Source: UBA6382 sp963600315
GTDB taxonomy: Bacteria > Bacteroidota > Bacteroidia > Bacteroidales > Bacteroidaceae
Assembly: GCA_963600315.1 (NCBI GenBank)
Contig: CAVCAW010000016.1
Coordinates: 1 to 15,316, forward strand
Reading direction: 5' to 3'
Length of the DNA stretch: 15,316 nt
Numbering within the stretch: the first letter of the stretch is position 1; each line of letters opens with the position of its first letter. The translations under genes were made by a program, and so were the position numbers. A model generated the notes under the pieces. The model did not search any database and was not told the DNA's origin. It was given only the letters and a program-made list of their open reading frames with translations. Positions 5,507 through 13,763 of the stretch are shown one piece after another.

Positions 5507-7441
5507 ATGAGATTTAAACGATTTCTGCATTTCGCCATGATTGCCGCTGCCGCACTGCCGGCTTTGGGTGACAACAATATGGCAGATAGCACCAAGTCAC
5601 ACAACATAGGTGAAGTGGTGGTGGTCACTGGCAGCAACCAGGCTGTGCAGCACAAACTGTTGCCCTACTCTGTGTCCACCGTCAACAGCAGGCTGCTGGA
5701 GGCATCGGGCAAAGTTCAACTCCTTGCTGCCATCAACGGCGAAGTGCCCAGTCTGTTTGTAACGCAACGCAACATTTTGGGATTTGGCATGAGCAATGGG
5801 GGCAGTGGCGGCATCAAGATACGCGGTGTGGGAGGGTCGCCCACTAATGCCGTGCTGGTGATGATGGACGGGCAACCTCAGTTCGCTGGGTTGTTTTCGC
5901 ACCCTGTGGCTGACTTCTACGGTACGGATTATGTGGACCATGTGGAGGTGTTGAGAGGGCCAGGCTCGGTTCTCTATGGCTCCAACGCCATGGGCGGTGT
6001 CATCAATGTCATCACCAAGCAGCCGCAAAAAGACGGAGTGCGCACCGTGCTCACCACGCAATATGGCAGCTACAACACTTGGCTCAACACCATTAGCAAC
6101 ACAATACGCAAAGGCAAATTCTCATCACTGATTTCACTGAGCCATAACCGCACTGACGGGCTGCAGGACAACTTCGACTTCAGGCAGTCAAGTCTCTACG
6201 CCAAGTTGGGGTATGACCTGACAAGGGCATGGAAGTTGTCTGCCGACTACACACTCATGAATTTCGTTGGCAACGACCCCATCTACGCCAAGTTGCGCAA
6301 CGCAGAGTCTAACGATGTCTATCACCAAAACATCACACGTGGTGAGGCTTCGCTCACTCTGACCAATCAATATGGCAGGGGTACTTCGGCCCGGACGGCA
6401 ACTGGCACCAATGGTGCCGTGCGCATTTACTACAGCTACGGCAACCACTATGTCGACGACCCCAACCACTTCCATAGTCTCGACGACCGCTTCGGCATTT
6501 TGGCCTACCAGAATTTTGCGCCGTGGCAACAGGCCACCGCAACCCTCGGCTTTGACTTCAATACCTACACGGGGAAAATTCCGGTGTCGGGCGGTCATGC
6601 CCACGGCGACGGCAGCCGGCCTGCACAGATGCAGACTATCAACCGCAAGAGCATCACCGAGTATTCTCCCTATGTCACACTACAGCAATCACTCCTGAGC
6701 AACAGACTGACGTTGAGCGGCGGATTGCGCATGGCCAACAGCGACCGATTTGAAAGTCAATGGCTGCCGCAAGCAGGCTTCACCATACGCCCCGGACGCG
6801 ACTGGACACTCAAGGCCAGCGTAGCCAAGGGATATCGAAACCCTTCCTTCCGCGAGATGTACCTCTATGCCGTAGCCAACCCCGACCTCGACCCAGAGAG
6901 CATGGTGAACTACGAGGTGACTGCAAGCAAGCGATTCTCGCACTACTTGTCAGTCGACCTGACTGGCTATTTCTCAAAGGGCAACAACATGATTCAGACG
7001 GCAAGCGTGTCAACCGGCAACGGCGGCACAACCAGCCGCAACATGAACACGGGGTCGTTTATCAACAAAGGTATCGAGGTGGGTCTGCAAAGCCATCCGA
7101 TTGAAGTACTCACGCTGCGCGCCAACTATAGCTATATGCACACATCGCTGACCAACCTCACAGCAGCACCCAAAAACCAGTATTTCCTAGGCATAGGCTG
7201 GCAGGCACTCAAGCAACTCTACGTTGACGCACAGCTCAAAGGTGTAGGTGGTCTCTATGTGGCAGATGGCGTACACCACCAGAACTACACACTACTGGGG
7301 CTCCGCCTCACCTACAAGCCAATACGCCAACTCGACATCTTCGCCCACTTCGACAATATCACCGACACGAGATACATGATCAACAACGGCTACCGCATGC
7401 CGGGGTTCAACGTGATGGGTGGAGTCAAGGTTGTGCTATAG
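5507..7441 (+). CDS. TonB-dependent outer-membrane receptor (BtuB/CirA-like, compact)
   Basis: 644 residues, without the carboxypeptidase-like N-terminal domain of SusC proteins, so it is closer to siderophore, haem or cobalamin receptors. A signal peptide ends near ALG (residue 21), followed by a probable TonB box GEVVVVTGS (35-43) and a plug domain (about 45-172). The plug carries the standard signatures IRGVGGSPTNAVLVMMDGQP and VEVLRGPGSVLYGSNAMGGVINVITK. The remainder is a 22-strand-type barrel with alternating aromatic strands. The last residues are VKVVL, not the usual terminal aromatic. The substrate cannot be told; the DUF362 partner and the fold suggest a metal complex. No obvious terminator follows; only a small TCATG/CATGA hairpin lies at 7456-7469. 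Confidence 0.93.
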   Translation: MRFKRFLHFAMIAAAALPALGDNNMADSTKSHNIGEVVVVTGSNQAVQHKLLPYSVSTVNSRLLEASGKVQLLAAINGEVPSLFVTQRNILGFGMSNGGSGGIKIRGVGGSPTNAVLVMMDGQPQFAGLFSHPVADFYGTDYVDHVEVLRGPGSVLYGSNAMGGVINVITKQPQKDGVRTVLTTQYGSYNTWLNTISNTIRKGKFSSLISLSHNRTDGLQDNFDFRQSSLYAKLGYDLTRAWKLSADYTLMNFVGNDPIYAKLRNAESNDVYHQNITRGEASLTLTNQYGRGTSARTATGTNGAVRIYYSYGNHYVDDPNHFHSLDDRFGILAYQNFAPWQQATATLGFDFNTYTGKIPVSGGHAHGDGSRPAQMQTINRKSITEYSPYVTLQQSLLSNRLTLSGGLRMANSDRFESQWLPQAGFTIRPGRDWTLKASVAKGYRNPSFREMYLYAVANPDLDPESMVNYEVTASKRFSHYLSVDLTGYFSKGNNMIQTASVSTGNGGTTSRNMNTGSFINKGIEVGLQSHPIEVLTLRANYSYMHTSLTNLTAAPKNQYFLGIGWQALKQLYVDAQLKGVGGLYVADGVHHQNYTLLGLRLTYKPIRQLDIFAHFDNITDTRYMINNGYRMPGFNVMGGVKVVL

Positions 7442-7528
7442 CCTAACGATGAGAGTCATGGCATCATGATATGCGCCCTAGCAAACTAATCCGTGCTATA
7501 CAGATGAGCCGATTTTAAGAGATGCACA

Positions 7529-8568
7529 TTAAGGTTCTGCAACGGGGCGGACGGTGTGACCAACGCAACGTTCGCTGCTGTTCTGTTTGTGGCCGCTACT
7601 GTCGAAGTAGAGGGTGTACGCAATGCTGACATAGTTGGAATGGAGCGTACTCGACCAGTAGTAGCCGCACGAGCCATGGTTATCGCGGTACCCATTAAAG
7701 TAGTAGCCCGAAGCTGGGAGGAAGATGGTATTACCGTTCTTTACGCTGGTGACTTTGTAACCATCGATGGAAGAGCCCTTGGTAGTGGTTCTGCTCTCCC
7801 AAGTCCAAGTGCAGTTGCTGGAGTTGAGAAGTTCGCCGAATTCATCATCAGTCGGCATGCGGCAAGAAGAGCCCCAGTTGACGTAGGCGGCATCGTGCTG
7901 CTTTTCCAAAGTGGTCTTGCTATCGATGGAATAGATGGTGTGGTCTGAATCAAAAAAATCACTCTCGCTATAATTAGATTTAGTAGTTGTCTCACCCCAA
8001 GCATAGTAATTGCCGTCATCGGCAGGCATATCTGCACCCACATTGCAAGTAGCCCAAAGCAGGCCGCTTGGCAAACCAAGGTCGACAAACTTATGGCCGT
8101 TGATAATTTTGTAAGTTGGCTTTTCCCCATATGTAGTCTCGCTGCATACATCACGATAGTAGACCGTATCGTAGACCTTTACATACGCACGATAGTAATA
8201 TGTTGTGCCAGCATCGAGACCAGAGATGCTAAAAGTGTAGTTGGACAACGAACTTCCCTCCCTTATCTTGCAGTCATTTATCGTAGGAGTCTTATTCAAG
8301 TCAGAGAAGCAGATTCCTACTTCGGGCGACTGCGAAAATGACTTGTAATCTTCAGACTTGAATGCAACGCTGAATGATGCAGAAAACGATTCCTTGGTTA
8401 TCTCCGTTACATCGCCATAGGTGAAACTGAGCAGTTATCAAAAGTTACTTACTGGATATAATAGGCTTTTAGTTTTCCATCCGGCGAGACTACATACAAC
8501 GTTTTTTGTGCTGCAGCAAACTGCATTGCCAGCAGCATCATGCAAAAGAAAGTAAATATCTTCTTCAT
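7529..8568 (-). pseudogene. FISUMP-domain secreted protein, broken near the N-terminus
   Basis: An intact start (ATG 8568) gives a signal peptide (MKKIFTFFCMMLLAMQFAAA) and KTLYVVSPDGKLKAYYIQ, then TAA at 8451-8449. From 8434 down to 7529 a different frame is open without an ATG: an Fn3-like part (GLDAGTTYYYRAYVKV), then a FISUMP-type domain with FVDLGLPSGLLWATCNVGA, RMPTDDEF, YYWSST and the terminal VRPVAE. The missing link shows in that second frame as YPVSNF, two stops (8440-8435), then LLSFTYGDV. At least two small lesions therefore separate signal peptide and body. It starts 13 bases after the T9SS-tail gene, in the same operon. It is probably a decayed gene; sequencing error is possible. 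A TTG at 8299 could start a truncated, unexported product. Confidence 0.75.
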
Positions 8569-8581
8569 ACGTGGAGCCTTC

Positions 8582-9093
8582 TTATTTCTTCAGGAGTTTG
8601 AAACTTACACCGCTGCCGGTGCTTACTACGTATACTCCAGCTGGCATACTGCTGAGGTCAATGCTGGCATTGCCTGCAGCATCAGCTTTGGCGGCATTTA
8701 CTTGGTTACCGCTGAGAGTTACCAAATAGAGTCGCTCTTTGGCAGTCATGCCGCTGACTGTCACTACGCCGGCAACATAATTGAATACGGGGCGCTTGGC
8801 AGCCCCTGTACTCTCCACCTGCTGGATACCTGTATTGATATTTTCCTCGAAGTAAAACTTTTCCACGTCTGCGAAAGCATAAGATACCGCAGAGGCATCG
8901 GACGAGGATATGGTTAGCCCGTACGCTGTCACACTAATCTCGGGTTTGCTGGCAAAGGCGAAAGAGACAATCTTGCCATTGGAGAACAGAAATGTTACTC
9001 CAGGCTGTGTATCTACCGCATTGGCATGCACGGTCGCTGTGCTAAGACAGACGAATGCGACGAAGATTCGGAGTAGTTTTTGAATCTTTTCAT
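8582..9093 (-). CDS. T9SS sorting-domain secreted protein with a one-base frameshift in the signal peptide
   Basis: The long frame ends at 8582 and has no ATG near its start; the only in-frame alternative is TTG at 9142, which puts 16 extra polar residues before the signal peptide. An ATG at 9093 opens MKRFKN, but one base is missing. Adding one A to the A5 tract at 9077-9081 joins it in frame and gives MKRFKKLLRIFVAFVCLSTA, a convincing signal peptide ending near VHANA. The mature protein has a beta-rich N-terminal region (VTFLFSNGKIVSF, then VEKFYFEE) and a tail ending SSMPAGVYVVSTGSGVSFKLL, like the T9SS type A C-terminal sorting domain. T9SS would therefore secrete or anchor it. It follows prfB by 61 bases and precedes the FISUMP gene by 13. 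The role of the passenger part is unknown. Confidence 0.75.
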
Positions 9094-9154
9094 TGTATGT
9101 ATCGCTATTTTTATCGTTTACAAGCGGTAGTGATGCGACCAAAAGCCGGGGGTG

Positions 9155-10270
9155 TCACTCTTCTGCTTGACCTTCGCTCATAAGATAGGATTTGATGAAG
9201 CCATCGAGTTTGCCGTCCATCACAGCGTCAACATTGCTGGTCTGATAGCCAGTGCGGTGATCCTTTACACGGCGGTCGTCAAACACATAGGAACGAATCT
9301 GGCTACCCCACTCTATCTTCTTCTTGCCAGCCTCTATCTTGGCCTGCGCAGCTTGGCGGCGTTTCAACTCGCGGTCATAGAGTTGCGAGCGGAGCAGTCG
9401 CATGGCGTTGTTGCGATTCTCAAGTTGCTTGCGCGTCTCGGTATTCTCGATGATGATTTCTTCTTCCTCGCCGGTGTCGGGGTCGGTGTATTGGTAGCGT
9501 AGTCGCACACCGGTCTCCACCTTGTTGACGTTCTGGCCGCCGGCACCCGATGAGCGGAACGTATCCCAGCTGATTTTGGAGGGATCTACAGTCACCTCTA
9601 TGGTGTCATCGACGAGCGGCGTGACGAAGACGCTGGCAAACGAGGTCATGCGCTTGCCCTGGGCGTTAAAGGGAGACACTCTCACGAGGCGATGTACACC
9701 GTTCTCCGACTTCAGGTAGCCGTAGGCCATGTCGCCCTCAATCTCTATGGTGCAGGTCTTGATGCCAGCCTCATCGCCATCCTGAAGATTCACTATTGTT
9801 GACTTGTAGTTGTGGGACTCGGCATAGCGCAGATACATGCGCATAAGCATGGATGCCCAGTCTTGACTCTCGGTGCCGCCCGCACCCGAATTGATTTTGA
9901 GCACACAGTCCATGGAGTCTTCCTCCGACTGGAGCATATTCTTGAGTTCCATCTTCTCAAGAACCTCGCGAGCCTTGTCGTAGGCTGCATCAACTTCCTC
10001 CTCGGTCACCATGTTGTCGCGATAGAACTCCAACGAGAGCTCCACCTCGCCAGTGAGGCTCTGCAGCTCGGCATAGTGGTTTACCCAGAACTGCAAGGTC
10101 TTGACTTTCTTCATCTGCTGCTCGGCAGACTTGGGGTCATTCCAGAAATCTGGGGCCTGCGTGCGCAGTTCCTCTTCTTCCAGTTCAATCTTCTTGGCTT
10201 CGATATTGAGATATCTTCCCAGAGCCTCTGTGCGGTCAGCGAGGTCTTTATATTGATCGTGTGTTATCAT
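9155..10270 (-). CDS. prfB: Peptide chain release factor 2 (no programmed frameshift)
   Basis: 371 residues, the normal RF2 length. RF2 ends translation at UGA and UAA. SPF at 199-201 is the RF2 stop-codon recognition tripeptide, and GGQ at 244-246 within SSGAGGQNVNKVETG is the hydrolysis loop, methylated on Gln by PrmC in known cases. SGAGGTESQDWASML (128-142) and GVHRLVR (191-197) are further class I release-factor blocks. I start at the ATG at 10270 (MITHDQYKDL); the frame stays open upstream from a poor start at 10327. Where E. coli has CUU UGA C, this gene reads TAT CTC AAT (residues 20-22) in one uninterrupted frame, so the autoregulatory +1 frameshift is absent. It follows the acyl-CoA ligase by 66 bases. 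Confidence 0.97.
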   Translation of the reverse strand: MITHDQYKDLADRTEALGRYLNIEAKKIELEEEELRTQAPDFWNDPKSAEQQMKKVKTLQFWVNHYAELQSLTGEVELSLEFYRDNMVTEEEVDAAYDKAREVLEKMELKNMLQSEEDSMDCVLKINSGAGGTESQDWASMLMRMYLRYAESHNYKSTIVNLQDGDEAGIKTCTIEIEGDMAYGYLKSENGVHRLVRVSPFNAQGKRMTSFASVFVTPLVDDTIEVTVDPSKISWDTFRSSGAGGQNVNKVETGVRLRYQYTDPDTGEEEEIIIENTETRKQLENRNNAMRLLRSQLYDRELKRRQAAQAKIEAGKKKIEWGSQIRSYVFDDRRVKDHRTGYQTSNVDAVMDGKLDGFIKSYLMSEGQAEE

Positions 10271-10336
10271 GTGTGTGAGTCGGCTATTATCTCTTGTTGG
10301 TATTTTCTTGCTGTCTAATCTGTGCAATTGGATTGT

Positions 10337-12139
10337 CTATTCGTACATCTTCTCTATTTCGCGGGCATAGTGTTCGAAGATGACGCGCCGCTTTATCTTG
10401 AGCGTGTTGGTCATTTCGCCCCGCTCCATGCTGAAAGGCAAAGGCAGCAGGGTGAAACGCTTGATACGCTCATAGTTGGCCAGTCCCTGCTGCAAGAAGT
10501 CGATACGGTCTTCCAGCATTTTGCAGATTTCGGCATTACAGCACAATTCGGCGTCGGTCACGGCGTTGATGTCGTGGCTGTGGGCATAGTGGCGCAGCAT
10601 ATCGTAGGCCGGCACTATCAGAGCCGACACATATTTGTAGCGGTCAGCAATCACGACAATCTGGTCTATATATTTATCAACCACTATTTTGGCCTCTATC
10701 TGCTGCGGGGCTATATATTTGCCGTTAGACGTCTTGTAGAGGTCCTTGATGCGGTCGGTAAGGAACAGTTCTCCGTTGCTGATATAGCCGCCGTCACCAG
10801 TATGGAACCACCCTTCTGCATCAATGGCCTCAGCCGTGGCTGCGGGATTGCGATAGTAGCAGGGGATGATGGTAGGACCTTTGAGGAGCACTTCGCCCTG
10901 AGCGGAAATCTTGACGTCAACAGTGTCGAGCGGTCTGCCCACAGAGCCAATGATAAATGGTTTGCCGACATGGTCGCACGACACGGTGGCGGTGCTTTCG
11001 GTTAAGCCATAGCCCGTCACCATATCAATGCCGCAAGCGTGGACGAAGCTCTCTATGTCGGGCGACACCGCCGCCCCGGCTGTGGGAAAGAAGTTGGCGC
11101 GGTCGAGCCCGAGGGCCTTGCGCACTGCGCTGAACACCATAGTGTCGTAGAATCGATATTTCATGCTCAGAGCCAACGGCACGGGCTTGCCCTTGGAGAC
11201 ATAGTCGGCGTAGACTTTGCGTCCTGTAGTCACTGCATTTTCAAATAGCTTGCGCTTGACCGCATTGCCCTGCACTCGCTCCACCACTCCCTCGTAGACT
11301 TTCTCCCAGAAGCGGGGTACGGCGCACATGCAGGTGGGTCTGATGCGGCGCATGGTCTTGAGCACGTCGGCAGGGGTTTGATTTATCACCTGCACAGCGC
11401 CTATGGAGAGTCCCAGATAGGACCATCCGCGCTCAAAGACGTGGGAGAAGGGCAGAAAGTTGAGACAGATATCTTTGTCGGTGAGCGGCAGCACCTCGCT
11501 GTTGGCCTTGATGGCTGCGGCGTACATGCCATAGGTCAGCACCACACCCTTGCTGGTGCCACTGGTGCCACTGGTGAAGAGTATGTTGCAGATGTCGGAG
11601 TCTTGCGCTTGCGCCTTGAGTGAATCGAGAGTAGCATCGAGTCCGGCACAGTCGCCCAGAGCAAGAAATTCGTCAAAGGAGACGGATATAGTATCAGAGG
11701 GATGCTTGGTGACAGTGTCATCAAAGATTACGATGCGCTCCAGCGAGTGGCACACGGACAATAGCGAGAATGCTATGTCGTATTGCCGTTGGCCTCCCAC
11801 GAAAACGATTCGTATGCTTGCCTCTGAAATCATATAGCGGACTTGCTCCGCACTGCTATTGGCGTAGAACGGCACGGTAATGACCCTCACGCCATAAGCT
11901 CCGAAGTCGGCAAAGAGGCAGTGGGGCATATTGTCGGAGAAGACCGCCACACTCTCCTGCGCTTTCATGCCCAGAGCGAGCAGGGCTTTGGAGGCTTGGT
12001 GCACGGTAGTGCCGAAGTTTGTCCATGACACAGGAGTCCACTTGCCGCTTGCGGCATCGCAGTATACCAATGCTGTCTTGTCGCCGAACTTGGCTGCCTG
12101 AGTCTCTATCAACTTAGAGAGGTGACACAGTGTAACCAT
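10337..12139 (-). CDS. Long-chain fatty acid-CoA ligase (AMP-forming)
   Basis: 600 residues from the ATG at 12139. The enzyme activates a fatty acid with ATP to an acyl-adenylate and transfers it to CoA; it is probably membrane-associated. ANL-superfamily motifs are all visible: phosphate-binding ILFTSGTSGTSKGVVLTYG (186-204), LPFSHVFERGW (229-239) as in FadD-type ligases, GYGLTEST (376-383), WFHTGDGGY (444-452), the hinge TDRIKDLYKTSNGKYIAPQ (461-479) and a C-terminal LKIKRR with the likely catalytic lysine. An in-frame ATG at 12163 would add eight residues, but it touches the T run of the upstream terminator, so the inner start is preferred. It could serve phospholipid recycling or exogenous fatty acids; the substrate is unknown. 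It precedes prfB by 66 bases and may share its transcript. Confidence 0.92.
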   Translation of the reverse strand: MVTLCHLSKLIETQAAKFGDKTALVYCDAASGKWTPVSWTNFGTTVHQASKALLALGMKAQESVAVFSDNMPHCLFADFGAYGVRVITVPFYANSSAEQVRYMISEASIRIVFVGGQRQYDIAFSLLSVCHSLERIVIFDDTVTKHPSDTISVSFDEFLALGDCAGLDATLDSLKAQAQDSDICNILFTSGTSGTSKGVVLTYGMYAAAIKANSEVLPLTDKDICLNFLPFSHVFERGWSYLGLSIGAVQVINQTPADVLKTMRRIRPTCMCAVPRFWEKVYEGVVERVQGNAVKRKLFENAVTTGRKVYADYVSKGKPVPLALSMKYRFYDTMVFSAVRKALGLDRANFFPTAGAAVSPDIESFVHACGIDMVTGYGLTESTATVSCDHVGKPFIIGSVGRPLDTVDVKISAQGEVLLKGPTIIPCYYRNPAATAEAIDAEGWFHTGDGGYISNGELFLTDRIKDLYKTSNGKYIAPQQIEAKIVVDKYIDQIVVIADRYKYVSALIVPAYDMLRHYAHSHDINAVTDAELCCNAEICKMLEDRIDFLQQGLANYERIKRFTLLPLPFSMERGEMTNTLKIKRRVIFEHYAREIEKMYE

Positions 12140-12163
12140 TGATTTCTTGATATATAGATACAT

Positions 12164-12210
12164 AAAATCCGCCCGTGAAGATCTGCCAGCCGGCAGACCA
12201 CCACGGGCGG
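12164..12210 (-). terminator. Intrinsic terminator after the peptide transporter
   Basis: On the minus strand CCGCCCGTG (12210-12202) pairs perfectly with CACGGGCGG (12177-12169). An inner TCTGCC/GGCAGA stem lies across an internal loop, and ATTTT follows at 12168-12164. It begins ten bases after the transporter stop. The T run is short, so some read-through into the ligase gene is likely. Confidence 0.75.
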
Positions 12211-12220
12211 ACGGGCAGCG

Positions 12221-13729
12221 TCAAGCTACCTTGTTGAGTTTCTTGATTATAGAGAATATGAAGAGTGCTGCGAGGAGGCAGATAGCCATCAGAACTCCCC
12301 ACACGATGTAGAGGTCGCTGCCCCAGATGAGCGTAGGAATGCTCACAAGGAAGTTACCTACAGCGGTGGCTACGAACCAACCGCCCATCATCATGCCTTT
12401 GTATTTAGGAGGAGCCACCTTGCTGACAAACGAGATGCCGATAGGTGAAAGCAGCAGTTCGGCAAAGGTCAGTATGAGATAGGTAGACACCAAGATGTTA
12501 GGACTGACATCGGCCAAGTGTTTGGGGTGTACAGGGTCGGGAGCTGGCAAGCCGATTGACGACACGGTCATGAGCATATAGGCACAGGCTGCTACGAGCA
12601 TGCCCAGTCCAATCTTGACGGGAGCCTTGGGTTCTTTGCCCTTCTTGGCGAGCGCACCAAAGAGAGCGATGCTCACAGGGGTCAGTGCGACCACGAAGCA
12701 GGGGTTGAACTGCTGGAAGATAGGAGCATCTATACCAACTGTGCCTACAGAGTAATATTTGTGGATTAGCACGCCGGCACCTACGATGGCCAGCAAACTG
12801 TAGATGATGCGTCCCTTGACTGCGCTGCTTTGGAAGATGCCAAACAAGCCATAGACGATAAAGATGACCATCATGAGGTTGGTCACGTCAAACTCCATGG
12901 CGGTGAGTCCCGTGGCAGAGGTAGCAACATAGTCGCGGGCGAAATAGGTGAGCGTAGCTCCGTTCTGGTGGAATGCCATCCAGAAGAATATCACGACGGC
13001 AAACACAAGGCAGAGGCACACGATGCGTTCCTTGGTTTCGGCGGGCGAAATCTCGGCAACCTGCTCGGTCTTCTCCGTTGCGGTTTCTTTTTTGGAGGTG
13101 GCAAGCACCTGTCTGAACGTCGATTTGCCCAGATAGTAGATGAGGATGCTGACAATGAGCGATGCGCAAGCCACGGCAAAGGCGAAATGGTAGGAATCGC
13201 CCTCAGAAATGTTGAGGTCAGTCTGCGCCCACTTCATGATTTTGATAGCAGCGGTGGGAGCAAACAATGCGCCCACGTTGATGAGCATATAGAACAGAGA
13301 GAAACCAGAGTCGCGCTTGTCGGCATATTTCGGGTCGTTGTAGAGGTCGCCTACCATGACCTGCAGGTTACCCTTGAACAGTCCGGTTCCGAAGCTCACG
13401 AGCACCAGTGCGGCAGCCATTGCTATGATGGCCAGTACGGATGAGCCCAGTGGCACCGACAGCAGTGCGTAGCCGCAGAACATGATGTAGATGCCGATGG
13501 TGACCATCTTGGAGTAGCCCCACTTGTCGGCAGCGATACCACCAAAGAGTGGCAAGAAATACACAAGCATGAGAAAGCTTGAGTAGACCACGCCTGACAC
13601 TGATGTACTCCAACCGAAGTTGGCCTGTAGGAAGAGAATGAATACGGCAAGCATGGTGTAGTAGCCAAAGCGCTCACCGGTGTTGGCAAAAGCCAAGGCC
13701 CATAGGCCTTTGGGTTGTCCTTCAAACAT
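12221..13729 (-). CDS. POT-family (PTR2) proton-dependent peptide transporter
   Basis: 502 residues with about 14 membrane segments, as in bacterial POT proteins, which import di- and tripeptides with protons across the inner membrane. Signatures are NTGERFGYY (16-24), GGIAADKWG (63-71), SLFYMLINVGALFAP (the FYxxINxG block) and ELLLSPIGISFVSKVAP in the C-terminal half. The usual ExxERFxYYG motif has Asn16 in place of the first Glu and Thr instead of the final Gly. I recall this N-x-G-E-R form in other Bacteroidota transporters, so it may mark a subfamily. A charged linker near residues 210-235 separates the halves. It starts 30 bases after the MFS gene, implying one transcript, and ends at a clear terminator. 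Confidence 0.92.
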   Translation of the reverse strand: MFEGQPKGLWALAFANTGERFGYYTMLAVFILFLQANFGWSTSVSGVVYSSFLMLVYFLPLFGGIAADKWGYSKMVTIGIYIMFCGYALLSVPLGSSVLAIIAMAAALVLVSFGTGLFKGNLQVMVGDLYNDPKYADKRDSGFSLFYMLINVGALFAPTAAIKIMKWAQTDLNISEGDSYHFAFAVACASLIVSILIYYLGKSTFRQVLATSKKETATEKTEQVAEISPAETKERIVCLCLVFAVVIFFWMAFHQNGATLTYFARDYVATSATGLTAMEFDVTNLMMVIFIVYGLFGIFQSSAVKGRIIYSLLAIVGAGVLIHKYYSVGTVGIDAPIFQQFNPCFVVALTPVSIALFGALAKKGKEPKAPVKIGLGMLVAACAYMLMTVSSIGLPAPDPVHPKHLADVSPNILVSTYLILTFAELLLSPIGISFVSKVAPPKYKGMMMGGWFVATAVGNFLVSIPTLIWGSDLYIVWGVLMAICLLAALFIFSIIKKLNKVA

Positions 13730-13733
13730 ATTG

Positions 13734-13763
13734 TTTCGTTTTATAGTTAATATTTCGTTTTAT
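13734..13763. repeat. 11-base direct repeat before the peptide transporter
   Basis: TTTCGTTTTAT occurs at 13734-13744 and 13753-13763, a 19-base period. The second copy overlaps the MFS stop codon and the first ends four bases from the transporter ATG. The AT-rich leader on the minus strand reads ATAAAACGAAA twice. It might affect translation start or be chance in AT-rich DNA. Confidence 0.45.

Noticed and set aside
7442..7528. Terminator between the convergent TonB receptor and FISUMP genes
   Set aside because: The only hairpin (TCATG/CATGA at 7456-7469) is five pairs and has no T run on either strand.
9094..9154. Promoter between prfB and the T9SS-tail gene
   Set aside because: A TTTG is followed after 19 bases by TAAACGAT, which matches the -7 consensus only in its first two bases, so it is too weak to list.
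10322..11005. 227-codon open frame on the plus strand
   Set aside because: It is antisense to the acyl-CoA ligase, whose motifs are clear; the composition looks like a reverse-complement shadow.
12830..13444. 204-codon open frame on the plus strand
   Set aside because: It is antisense to the peptide transporter, is low in hydrophobic structure and has no family features.
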